Origin: Pirellulaceae bacterium
GTDB lineage: Bacteria; Planctomycetota; Planctomycetia; Pirellulales; Pirellulaceae
Direction: 5' to 3'
DNA length: 64,000 nucleotides
Assembly (NCBI GenBank): GCA_026004795.1
Contig: BPJV01000001.1
Coordinates: 592,446-656,445 of the forward strand
The position numbers and the translations under genes were made by a program. The notes below the pieces were generated by a model. It made no database searches and had not been told where the DNA came from. It saw only the letters and a program-made list of their open reading frames with translations. This document shows, piece by piece, positions 38,566-47,019 of this stretch (position 1 is the stretch's first letter; each line of letters begins with the position of its first letter).

Positions 38566-39389
38566 ATGTCTCAGCGTCACGCGCTCACGGATGAGCAATG
38601 GAATCGTATCAAGGACTTGGTTCCGGGAAAACCCGGTGATCGGGGTCGGTCAGGCGAGAACAATCGGCTCTTTGTTGACGCTGTTCTGTATGTGCTGAAG
38701 ACGGGTGTCCCGTGGAGGGATCTGCCCGAACGGTTCGGGAACTGGAATTCTGTTTGGCGTCGATTTGATCGATGGTGTGAAAACGGTGCTTGGGAAAGGA
38801 TTGTCAAAGAATTGTGTGAATATGATTTCGAGGAAGTGCAGCTCGATTCCACGTCGATCAAAGTGCATCTGGCTGCCGTTGGCGGTCGACGTGAAGGCGA
38901 TGAAAAAAAAGTGATGCCGATCGCCGCCGAGGTCTGGGGCGCTCTCGGGGAGGTCTGAATACCAAGGTTCACGCGGCTGTGGATGCGGAAGGCCGACTGG
39001 GGGAGATGGTGGTGAGTCCCGGCCAGGACGGCGATGGTCCGCACGGTCGTGAGTTGCTGGAGAAATTTGAACGTGGCGAGATAGAGCATGTTCTGGGTGA
39101 CGCTGCCTATGACGGAGATGAAACACGTGATGTCATCAAAAAGCTCAATGCAAAGGCCTGCATCAAGCCGAGCACGAATCGCAAGAAACGAAAACGCTAC
39201 GACAAGCAGCGTTACAAAAATCGAAATCAGGTCGAACGCTTCTTCAATCGCATAAAACAATGTCGCCGTGTCGCGACCCGCTACGAAAAAACAATCGAGA
39301 ACTTCGCCGGATTCGTCTGGCTCGCCGCACTCATCGTCGACGTGATTTGGGAAGGAACTTGGTGCCACCCACCGAATGCATTTGCGTAA
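38566..39389 (+). mobile_element. IS5-family transposase in two frames with a poly-A frameshift site
   Basis: The first frame (38566-38958) holds the DUF4096 N-terminus ([42 protein letters not shown]) and the first catalytic Asp ([11 protein letters not shown]). The second frame continues as [37 protein letters not shown] (second Asp) and RNQVERFFNRIKQCRRVATRYEK (catalytic Glu). Eight A at 38903-38910 sit exactly where a -1 slip connects the frames, as in IS5-group elements using programmed frameshifting. The usual C-terminus is replaced by TWCHPPNAFA, reading into a repeat (39362) shared with flanking DNA; no matching right inverted repeat was found, so the 3' end looks truncated. Confidence 0.8.
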
Positions 39390-39820
39390 CCTCTTTTGCA
39401 GCAATAGGTTATGAGATGCGTGTGGGATCAGTTTTGCAGTTTGGTGCCACTCATCCATTAGTTTGCCGCAAGTGCTTCTACGATAAAAAGTTAAGAACCA
39501 TGAGTTGGCATCACGGGGCTACGGCATGCTGTCTCTGCGCGACTGTTGGGCGGTTGGCCGAGTTGGGCGACCGGCTGTCGGAATGGGAATCGCACGCGAC
39601 GTAGGTCTAGGCAAGTGTGGAGCTTGGGCGAAGCCCTGTCGGCACCGTAGCCTGGCGGCAACGCCCCAGGAATTGCAATCGCAACAACCCCGTTTTGGCC
39701 GAAGGCCAAATTCACTGGCGCGGCGATCGGCTCAGAGGCACAAATCCACGCAAGGACCTTGGTGGCACCCGCCGCATGGATTTTTACTTTGCAGCAAGAG
39801 GTTATTAAACGGCACGGGGG
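39390..39820. other. Recombination junction region between IS5-like element and RHS cassette 3
   Basis: No gene supported. TTTGCAGCA followed by GGTTA occurs at 39396 and 39789 and also at 34790 ahead of RHS cassette 2. Degenerate GGTGCCACCC repeats occur at 39443 and 39761. The RHS core homology of cassette 3 begins at about 39822. Confidence 0.5.
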
Positions 39821-39821
39821 G

Positions 39822-40426
39822 CGCAAAGAGATTTTTATGTGGGCGGATGGGCAGGAGGTGCTGCGGATCGTCGACTTCGACGCCGAAGGGGCGGATGCGG
39901 CGCGGTTGATGAACCGGTACCTGTGGGGGGCCGGCGGTGGACCAGTTGTTGGCCGACGAACAATACCTGCCGACCTGGTCGCCGGACGCGTTCCACGGCA
40001 GCGCGTTTCTGGGGGCTGGCCCCGTGTATTGGCCGCTGACCGACCATCTGGGCACGGTCCGGGACCTGGTGGATAGCAACTCGACGGTGCGCGAGCATCA
40101 GGTGTTCGACAGTTTCGGCAACCTGGTCCACGAAGCCGACTTCGACGCGGCGGGCAACGCGATTGCGTCCAGCCACCAAGATGCCGTCGACGCGGTCTTC
40201 GGTTATACTGGCCGGTCGTGGGACGAGGACGTGGACTTGCAATACAACCGCGCCCGCTGGTACTCCCCCACCCTCGGCCGCTGGCTCAGCCAAGACCCCA
40301 TCTCCTTCGCCGCCGGTGACGCGAACCTGTACCGGTACGTCGCCAACGGCCCCGTCGACGCAGACCGATCCGAGTGGATTGGAAGAGAACGAAGACCTGC
40401 GTGTCGCGACTAGAAGCACTTCTTAA
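39822..40426 (+). pseudogene. Orphan RHS cassette 3 (late core only)
   Basis: Begins at the same core position as cassette 2 (EIFMWADGQEVLRIVDFDAEG), continues AARLMNRYLWG, and after a frame break near 39930 runs DQLLADEQYLPTWSPDAFHGSAFLGAGPVYWPLTDHLGTVRDL to YNRARWYSPTLGRWLSQDPISFAAGD. A second frame break near 40355 separates GPVDA from TDPSGLEENEDL, and the frame ends at 40426 after only 12 tip residues. With no N-terminus and almost no tip it cannot work alone and looks like a recombination remnant or donor. Confidence 0.75.
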
Positions 40427-40625
40427 GAAACTACGACAACAAGAGCATACTGCTAATGCGAGTCTTTCTAATCGAGAACGCCACCAAAAGGGGCAATCGA
40501 GGAAGGCAAGCGACGGACGAAGAAAGATCGACAGAGAGTTGAAAGCTGAAGCTGAGCGAGCAAAAAAGGAAGGCGGCTTTGGAGGCCTCAAAATCAGAAA
40601 AGCAGCGATGTCAGGAGGCGATTAA
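40374..40625 (+). CDS. Small basic helical protein overlapping the cassette 3 tip
   Basis: A frame of 83 residues starting with GTG inside the end of the RHS core and reading VSRLEALLKKLRQQEHTANASLSNRERHQKGQSRKASDGRRKIDRELKAEAERAKKEGG. It is rich in Lys, Arg, Gln and Glu and predicted to be one long helix. It may be the original tip of cassette 3 put out of frame, or a small partner gene. Weakly supported; no family recognised. Confidence 0.35.
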   Translation: MDWKRTKTCVSRLEALLKKLRQQEHTANASLSNRERHQKGQSRKASDGRRKIDRELKAEAERAKKEGGFGGLKIRKAAMSGGD

Positions 40626-40650
40626 ATGAAATTGAAGATATTTTTTTCTG

Positions 40651-40990
40651 GTTCCCAGGCTCCGCCTGGGAACTCAATGCCTTGCAGGCTCTGCCTGCAC
40701 ATCGCCAGACAGCGCCTCACCGCGTCGCTACGCGACGCGTAGGGAGGGATTGGGGCCCCGACGCCCCGGTCATGAATGACCGGGCTACTATCACGGCGTC
40801 GCTACGCGACGACAACCAGGGCCGCCGCCGTGGCGGCGGCCTGATGGTCCTCTGGCGGCTGCGGATTCTATATACGTCACGGACACAAGGCAGTGAGAAT
40901 TGGGTCGCCCGTTCAGGGCTTGGATGGTTGGGCATTCGCGTTCCCAGGGCGGCGCTTCCAGCGGCTACGCCGCTGTCGCTCTGCCCTGGG
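40651..40990. repeat. Cluster of REP-like palindromes
   Basis: Several short perfect or near-perfect palindromes within 340 bases: GTTCCCAGGC-TCC-GCCTGGGAAC (40651-40673), TGCAGGC-TCT-GCCTGCA (about 40683-40699), a CGCGTCGC/GCGACGCG pair near 40724-40740, CCCGGTCAT/ATGACCGGG (about 40771-40790), GGCCGCCGCCGTGGCGGCGGCC (about 40821-40842), and an outer CCCAGGGC/GCCCTGGG pair enclosing 40938-40990. They are stem-loop formers without T-tracts, resembling REP/BIME units rather than terminators. Confidence 0.7.
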
Positions 40991-41030
40991 CTTTCATGGC
41001 GCTGCCCCTTCGGGGCGAATTGTGGTACTT

Positions 41031-41137
41031 GGGAATTCTGGCGAATTCCACTACTGGTAGGAGTAGTTGGGAATTCTGGCGAATTCCACTACTGGGTAGG
41101 AGTAGTTGGGAATTCTGGCGAATTCCACTACTGGTAG
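41031..41137. repeat. Three tandem copies of a 38-bp repeat
   Basis: Unit begins GGGAATTCTGGCGAATTCCA and ends TACTGGTAGGAGTAGTT; copies at 41031-41068, 41069-41107 (one extra G) and 41108-41137 (partial). Each unit holds two GAATTC sites around a GCGCC-like centre. Located directly ahead of the IS66 remnant. Not a CRISPR: no unique spacers. Confidence 0.9.
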
Positions 41138-41176
41138 TGGATCTGGTCGACGTGTTCCCCGAAGAGACGGAGTATT

Positions 41177-41689
41177 GTGATCCGGCAGCTCAGTCACGTC
41201 TACCGCGTGGATGCCGAGGCGCGGCGTAAGGGATTGTCTCCCCAGAAGCGGCTGGCGTTGCACCGAGCCAAGAGCCAGCGGGTGATGGACGGCCTGCACA
41301 AATGGCTGACCCGGCAATTGGACGACCGGCTTGTGGAGCCGAATTCAGCGCTGGGGCAAGCGATCAACTACATGCTCAAGCACTGGGAGCGGCTGACCCA
41401 GTTCTTGCGAGTTCCCGGCGCTCCTCTGGATAACAACGTGGCCGAGCGTGCGCTGAAGAAATCGATTTTGCACCGCAAGAACTCGCTCTACTATCGCTCA
41501 CCCAACGGAGCAGAGGCGGGCGACGTCTACATGACGCTGATCCATACGTGCGAATTGAACCGCATCAATCCTTATCAGTATCTGGTAGCGCTCCTTCGCC
41601 ACGCCGACGACGTGGCCTCCCAGCCCCATGCCTGGCTCCCTTGGAACTACGCTCGGCGCCCAAACCGAGCTTGCCCAGGCGGGGCGTGA
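41177..41689 (+). pseudogene. C-terminal remnant of an IS66-family transposase
   Basis: 170 residues corresponding to the end of a protein normally about 500 long. It has QAINYMLKHWERLTQFLRVPGAPLDNNVAERALKKSILHRKNSLYYRSPNGAEAGDVY, carrying the last part of the IS66 DDE domain, and the IS66 C-terminal segment HTCELNRINPYQYLVALL. The first two catalytic Asp residues and the zinc-finger N-terminus are absent. The very end (WNYARRPNRACPGG) departs from the family, so it is also degraded there. Confidence 0.85.
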
Positions 41690-41795
41690 CCCCCCAAAGC
41701 GTCTAAATCCAGCCAGCCGCCAGCCCCGGCAACCCGCTAGTTCCGAGCTATCAACCCCCTCCCGCCACCACAAGCACCACCACGACCACCATCTA

Positions 41796-43528
41796 GGGGG
41801 GGGTATGTCAGGGTTTGTAGTATTTTAGGCGGCGGTTGCGGGTTGGAATTTTTCCCTTCGCAAGGTGGGAGAGCCTGGGCGGCGGAGTAGGAAACGGATT
41901 AAGCGGTCGTCGTCGCATAACGACGCGGCACGTAGGTGAAGGATCGCTTCGGCGCCCCGCGGGTTATTCCAAAACATGTCGCTCCCCTTCGTCCGATAGT
42001 TGATCTCCTTGACCGCTGATTCCATCCACGCGCTGGTTACCGGAAGGCCGGCGCGGCGGTATTCGTCGTACCGCATCCTCTCTCGGTTATTACGCAAGTA
42101 GTTGACGATTTTGCGGAGCTGCTCGCGCGGGTCCTCTTCCTCACCGTCACCGGTTGGCTCGCCGAGTCGCTTCTGCTGCTCAGCCAACTCCTCGATCACC
42201 TGGTCGACCTGGCCACGCCAGGTGAGCGTCATCCATCGCCTGTAATGCTCCCATGCTTCATCGCTGCGACCGAAGCACACCACCGAAGCGGCGAACAGAT
42301 AGCTTACCGCGTGCACGAAGTCCAGGATGGCGACGTAGTCGCGGAAATGCTCTTCGTGGATCTTCCAGTTGCACGCCAAGCCGTCGGCAATGAATGCCCG
42401 ACGCGGCGCTTGGTCGAACTTGCGACGCGTGGCTTCTCGTTTCATCTGCCTGCCGAAATCGGCCGCGCTGCTCATGCTCGCAATCACCGTGCGATGAATC
42501 CGACGCGGCTTGTGGGGCGCGCGGCGACGTTTCTTTTTTCGGCTCCCAGTCGGCCGTGGGGCCGCGGGCAAAGGTGCGTCGCAGGGCGTGTTTTCCTTGG
42601 ACTTGGCCGTCTCGGTCAGCTTCGCCACGTGGTTGCGATCCAGAAAACACTTTGGCGGATCGGGCTGGGGATCATCCGTCGAGGTTTGGCTTTCCGCACT
42701 GACAAAGATGGCGTTCTTCGTCTCGTTCCAGCCTGTGCCCGCTTTGCGAACTCCTGGGCGGCCATCTTCGACACGCGTGCGAATCCTGCCACCGTCGACG
42801 CTAACGATGGCCACGCGGGGCACGATCGGCTCGCCATCAAGCACCCCGTTCCAGTCTTGTTCGGCTGCCTCGCGCAAGCCTTCACCGACTTCTTCACTGA
42901 TGCGTTCGATCGTGTTGGGCGAGACCTTCATGCCGATCGCTCGCTCCATCCATAGCGAGGCTCGTTTGAAGGATCGGGCTTCGGCACAGGTGACGACGAC
43001 CTGGCGTTTGAAGCCTGGAGTGGACTGGCGCCTATCGAGCCCCATTGCAAAACGCTGAGGGAAAAAAACGCCGTCGACATCGACGGCAGTAAGCGACCGG
43101 CTCGGCCAATTCGATGGGGCCGTCCATCGAATGGACCGTCCGCACCTCAATCTCGACCGGATACTTGCGTCGACAGTGCGGGCAGCTGGCCTTGTCCGGT
43201 TTTTTCAGCGCCACTTCGCGAGCCCGTTTTTCCTGGATGCCCCTGCTGAAGCGTTGCCCCAGCTCGTGGGCCGGCAGTTCGATCTCGTCGAAATGCGGCA
43301 CTTGGTCGCCTTGCTCTAATGCCTGAATCTCCGCCGCTAACCGTGTAGCTTGCTCGAAATAATGTTCGAACTTTTTCTTCAGCTGCTCGCGTTTTGCGTC
43401 CATGCCAAGGCCTCCTAAGGGGTTACCAGGTACATGCCAACTGCCACAGCTTAACACAAAAAGCCGAAAATCTGCTATTGATCTTTTTCCCACCTCGTCG
43501 AACGCTGCAAACCCTGACATGCACCCCC
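41796..43528 (-). mobile_element. ISKra4-like insertion sequence with matching ends
   Basis: The transposase gene is bounded by imperfect inverted repeats: GGGGGGGTATGTCAGGGTTTG at 41796-41816 and CAAACCCTGACATGCACCCCC at 43508-43528 (about 17 of 21 positions paired). The right end lies 2 bases from the CTAG into which a second element has inserted. Confidence 0.75.
41825..43403 (-). CDS. ISKra4-family transposase, two frames joined at a T7 run
   Basis: Frame 1 starts at ATG 43403 with AGGAGG 9 bases upstream, and encodes a coiled N-terminus (KREQLKKKFEHYFEQATRLAAEI) and a zinc ribbon (CPHCRRKYPVEIEV...YCRRCRRRFF). Near seven T (minus strand, about 43056-43062) the frame must shift to continue FFPQRFAMGLDRRQSTPGFKRQVV. 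Frame 2 carries the catalytic region: VAIVSVDGGRIRTRVEDG (Asp), YVAILDFVHAVSYLFAAA (Asp) and SAWMESAVKEINYRTKGSDMFW (Glu). About 520 residues joined, normal for the family. A T7 run at the join suggests programmed frameshifting, which I regard as more likely than decay. The element family is called from motifs only. Confidence 0.75.
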
Positions 43529-43533
43529 ATCTA

Positions 43534-44476
43534 GGTCGTGTCTCGAAACTGCTATTGGCGGTTGAATTGCCTAGAGATTATCTTAGCAGCGGCTTTCAGT
43601 TTTTTGATGGCACTGGGAGGCTGCTGGGATGCGCCGCTACGAAGTTCCGGATGAACAATGGGAACTGATCGAGGATTTACTGGTTTGTCGCAGAAAAACC
43701 GGACGACCATGTCGTGATCCTCGTGTCATGGTCAATGCGATACTCTGGATTCTCAATACGGGATCGCCGTGGAGGGATCTTCCGGATCGGTATGGATCGC
43801 GGCAGACGGCGTACAATCGCTTTAATCGATAGCGCAAAGAGGGCGTTTTCCGACGAGATCCTGGAACGACTGCAGATGCGTTTGGACGTGGAGGGGCGAA
43901 TCGACTGGGACCTGTGGTGCGTCGACGGCAGCAGCGTTCGTGCTCACGTGGCGGCTGCAGGAGCCGAAAAAAAGGGGGCCCGAAGAAGCCGCAAATCACG
44001 CATTGGGCCGCTCGAGAGGCGGGTTTGGGACGAAAGTCCACGTGGTTGTTGACGGTGACGGACTCCCCGTGTCGGTCCACGTAACCCCGGGGCAGGCGCA
44101 CGAATCAACCGCTTTTGAAGAGACGGTGGATGCAGTTCGTGTTCGTCAGCCGATAGGTCGTCCGCGAACCCGCCCCTTTCGGTTGGCCGGTGACAAGGGC
44201 TACGACATTCCGCGCATTCGACGATGGCTGCAAAAGCACAATACTGCAACCGTGATCCCCGAAAAGCGGAAGCCGCACGGCCGAAAGCGGGGGCGGCCGC
44301 CCAAGTTCGATTCAGAAGCATATCGCCGCCGCAACGTCGTGGAACGCTGTATCGGTTGGCTCAAACACGCACGGCGAATTGCGACACGATTTGAAAAAAC
44401 AGCCGTCAACTTTCTCGCCATGCTGAAAGTTGCGATGATACAGCGTTACTTCAAAATTTACTTTCGAGACACGACC
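43534..44476 (+). mobile_element. IS5-family insertion sequence with perfect terminal repeats
   Basis: GGTCGTGTCTCGAAA at 43534-43548 is the exact inverse complement of the right end finishing at 44476, and both sides carry TA (within CTAG at 43531-43534 and 44476-44479), the expected duplicated target. Length 943 bp. It sits against the outer end of the ISKra4-like element. Confidence 0.85.
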
Positions 44477-44479
44477 TAG
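43629..44479 (+). pseudogene. IS5-family transposase, stop codon and frameshifts
   Basis: N-terminus RRYEVPDEQWELIEDLLVCRRKTGRP...GSPWRDLPDRYGSRQTAYNRFNR in frame 1, then TAG at 43830-43832 where TGG (Trp) is expected. The protein continues SDEILERLQMRLDVEGRIDWDLWCVDGSSVRAH (first Asp) in a second frame, and after an A7G5 run near 43970 GRSRGGFGTKVHVVVDGDG, RLAGDKGYDIPRIRRWL (second Asp) and RNVVERCIGWLKHARRIATRFEK (Glu) in a third. The A-run shift is the family's programmed site; the TAG and the break near 43845 are likely inactivating. Confidence 0.75.
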
Positions 44480-44538
44480 GTCGCTCACGCCACCAATCAC
44501 TCGACCAACTCAATTCAAGATTCTTCCAGCCTGCACGC

Positions 44539-44682
44539 TTACCGCAAACTCACGATGATCCGCATCAATGCCAGATTCTCTTCGGACTCGTGCGCCGGCT
44601 CGTAATAGTAGCTTGATCGGGCGATACCCAGCAGCTCGCACTGGCGCCGCACACTCAGCTCAGCGTGGTCGGGCTCGACCAT
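44539..44682 (-). pseudogene. IS3-family orfB, N-terminal fragment
   Basis: Reads MVEPDHAELSVRRQCELLGIARSSYYYEPAHESEENLALMRII, the start of IS3-family OrfB (the HTH_21 region SVRRQCELLGIARSSYYY), then runs into VSLR and a stop. The rve integrase core with its DDE residues is absent, so the element was cut at about 44550. Confidence 0.75.
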
Positions 44683-44695
44683 GGCCACACGCTGC

Positions 44696-44989
44696 CTAGT
44701 CGAGGCTGGCAGATTTTTTTTTCAACCACTCGAGTTCCATTTTCAAGCGGCCAATCTCCTCGAACAACTCGCTCTCGAGCTTCTGCTGCTCGGCGGCTTG
44801 GCGTGACTGCCTCCCCCGCTCGAACAACTCAGGAGCCCCCTCGATCAACTGTCGTTTCCACTGATGGATCTGCGTCGGGTGGACACCGTGCTGACTAGCC
44901 AACTGGCTGACGGTCTTGATCTCCCGGATCGCCGAGATCGCCACCTTGGCCTTCATCTGCGGACTATGCTGTTTTCGTCGCTTCGCCAT
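44696..44989 (-). CDS. IS3-family transposase OrfA
   Basis: 97 residues, a complete OrfA: basic start MAKRRKQHSPQMKAKVAISAIREIKTVSQLASQHGVHPTQIHQWKRQLIEGAPELF with helix-turn-helix, then a leucine-zipper-like coil (KLESELFEEIGRLKMELEWLKKKSASLD). A T8 run on the plus strand near 44710 (A8 in the gene) is the usual -1 frameshift site to OrfB. The IS left end is visible upstream: the DNA from 45068 to 45094 reads, on the minus strand, GAGGTGGTCCCCGATTCTCGGACCAC, an IS3-like terminal repeat. Confidence 0.8.
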   Translation of the reverse strand: MAKRRKQHSPQMKAKVAISAIREIKTVSQLASQHGVHPTQIHQWKRQLIEGAPELFERGRQSRQAAEQQKLESELFEEIGRLKMELEWLKKKSASLD

Positions 44990-45067
44990 GAATCACTCCT
45001 TCGATTCGCGATTACCGAGCGACGCACTATAGCCAAAATCAAGCCCGTTCAAACTCTACCTTAGCCA

Positions 45068-45853
45068 GTGGTCCGAGAATCGGGGACCACCTCAGATCAC
45101 CGCGCCGCCCTGCAGTGGTGCCACTGGTCACGCGGCCAGTACGCCTACTGCTACGCGATCTGCTACCCAACGGGCGTTCCGCTGTACATCGGCAAAGGCC
45201 GCGCCCTGCGCATGCTTCAGCACGCCGCTGAACTGCGATCAACGACCATCCGTCCGCGCCTACTGTCACCGCAAGCCCAAGAACTGCACCGACTTCAGCG
45301 CGCCGGCTGGCAAGAGCTATACGCCGTGCTCGGCACTGGCGACAATACAGCAATGCTCGGCCTAGAGGCCCAAATAATCGCATATTTTGGAACGCGCGAC
45401 TCAGGAGGGGTGCTGTTCAATCGCCGCGACGAAGCCGCGCGCTCTCCGCGCGCAGAATCCTGGCTACCCCCCACGCCGATCGCCATTCACGCCGACGGCA
45501 CTGCGGCTGGCGTCCGGTGGCTCTACCATCCCGATGTGGACTACCGCCAGCCTGCGCACAAGGGCCTCATCGCCTCATGCCCGACCTGCGGCGAACAATA
45601 CATGCACACGGCCAATCGGCCACTGCGCGGCGGATGGTGTCCTCACTGCCACCACTGGCTCGGAGAGGACAATGCGGCCATCCATGCCCAGTGGAGTGCC
45701 GACCGGCCAGCACTGAACGAGACACGCCGCTACCCCCCCAAAGTAGCCACGCCGCAATCTTGCGCCTGTGTCTATTTTGGCACGCACGCTAGCGCACTGT
45801 TCAAGCTGGCCACCCAGTCATCCACCGAGCACGGACCTTGGCGGTTCCTGTAA
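45068..45853 (+). CDS. GIY-YIG nuclease-like protein with zinc ribbon, 5' end altered by IS3
   Basis: Up to 261 residues. About residues 24-115 look like a GIY-YIG domain of the LEM3-like type: QYAYCYAICYPTGVPLYIGKGRALRMLQHAAEL (two Tyr motifs, Gly, Lys/Arg) and ...GLEAQIIAYFG with the catalytic-type Glu. Around 165-195 is a CxxC...CxxC zinc ribbon (ASCPTCGEQYMHTANRPLRGGWCPHCHHWLG). The first nine codons from GTG 45068 lie in the IS3 terminal repeat, so the native start is probably lost or replaced. No partner gene is adjacent on the same strand. The last 80 bases overlap a convergent frame. Confidence 0.6.
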   Translation: MVRESGTTSDHRAALQWCHWSRGQYAYCYAICYPTGVPLYIGKGRALRMLQHAAELRSTTIRPRLLSPQAQELHRLQRAGWQELYAVLGTGDNTAMLGLEAQIIAYFGTRDSGGVLFNRRDEAARSPRAESWLPPTPIAIHADGTAAGVRWLYHPDVDYRQPAHKGLIASCPTCGEQYMHTANRPLRGGWCPHCHHWLGEDNAAIHAQWSADRPALNETRRYPPKVATPQSCACVYFGTHASALFKLATQSSTEHGPWRFL

Positions 45854-46053
45854 TGCTCAAGCAAGCATTGGACTGTCGTTGGGGGTAGAACATGGATGGT
45901 CGCTAGGGCATTCGCGATGTCGGAAACCGTCCAGCAGTCTCCCTTCGGGCCATTAAGCGAACCGCAGTTCGGCTTATTCCCACCCGAGTCGAGTCTCCAT
46001 TGCCACTGTCCGGAAGCCGCTGAGTTCTCGTCCTGCCATACTTCTACATGCAT
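45772..46053 (-). CDS. Small unknown protein convergent with the GIY-YIG gene
   Basis: 93 residues from ATG 46053 (HVEVWQDENSAASGQWQWRLDSGGNKPNCGSLNGPKGDCWTVSDIANALATI...). It has no signal peptide; the composition is protein-like, with Trp-rich strands and a helical second half. The 3' end overlaps the GIY-YIG gene by 80 bases, so one of the two ends may be wrong. No family recognised. Confidence 0.4.
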   Translation of the reverse strand: MHVEVWQDENSAASGQWQWRLDSGGNKPNCGSLNGPKGDCWTVSDIANALATIHVLPPTTVQCLLEHYRNRQGPCSVDDWVASLNSALACVPK

Positions 46054-46364
46054 GATTCTTTTGATCCCTAAAACTAGACCACTGTAATTCTGGAGCGAGC
46101 GCCGATCGCCGCGCCACCCCCGCATTTAACCACAGCCGCCGGGGCGCTCCAAAAAATCCGCCAAAAAAAATTAGCCAGCGAGAACACGTAGCTAGGTAGA
46201 CCCTCGCCCAGCCTGCTCAGGGCGACAAAACACCACTTGGCTAGCGTCATCAATCAGGGGCCCTACATGGGAATCAAACGGCAGGCAGCCCACCAGACGT
46301 GTACATTTCGTGTACGCAAGCCTAGCCAATGTTGGGAAATCTCAGTTTTTCCAAGAAAAGAAAG

Positions 46365-46438
<74 letters not shown>

Positions 46439-47019
46439 CTAGAATTGTTGATGGACATGAAAAATCTGTACCGGAACGAACCTGCTCCCGCACCGATCCG
46501 TCCTCCCCGTGGGGATGTCATCGCCATCTCCATCATTGTCGCTTATTATGGCGACTGAAAAGGAAGCGCCCAGTCGGCTTTGTAGCGTTGGCCGGTGTTG
46601 CTGGTCTGCGGCAATCGAGATGGTGGGGGCGACGGTGTTGGCCCCTTCATACTGGGGGACTCCGGACCACTTGAGGCCCCTTGCCATGTTTCTTCGATCA
46701 TGGAGTTGGGGCACACTGCAAATACGGGGCAATGCAGATAAACCAACTAAAGAAGCATCATGACGGGATTCTGGCACACCAAAAGTAGTTCGGGGATCGG
46801 TTCAGGCTCGGCGAAACGAAGCCGAGGCCATCCTGCGGACGGCGAAGTAGTTTGTGAGTCCCTTGTGGAGAGCAAAGTGCCCGCCTGATGAATCGCTTAG
46901 AGAAAGCAAGCCACTGCGTGAATCCCTCGTGGCTCGTGCCGGTTAGAGGAAACGGATGAAAATCAACTCCAGCATCCTCGAAAGGATCCATTACTTTGTC
47001 GGATAGGCAGTTCAACTGG
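46439..47019. other. Intergenic stretch upstream of the tRNA and EamA genes
   Basis: No gene is supported over about 580 bases. Several opposite-strand open frames are Pro/Ser-rich and lack family features. The tRNA promoter (minus) and the EamA promoter (plus) must be here, but no clear elements stand out. Confidence 0.5.

Noticed and set aside
39505-39909. 134-codon plus frame before RHS cassette 3
   Set aside because: Low-complexity and crosses the recombination junction; no homology to RHS in that frame until the last residues, which are themselves a wrong-frame RHS reading.
41031-41137. CRISPR-like repeat array
   Set aside because: Units follow each other directly with no unique spacers and there are no cas genes.
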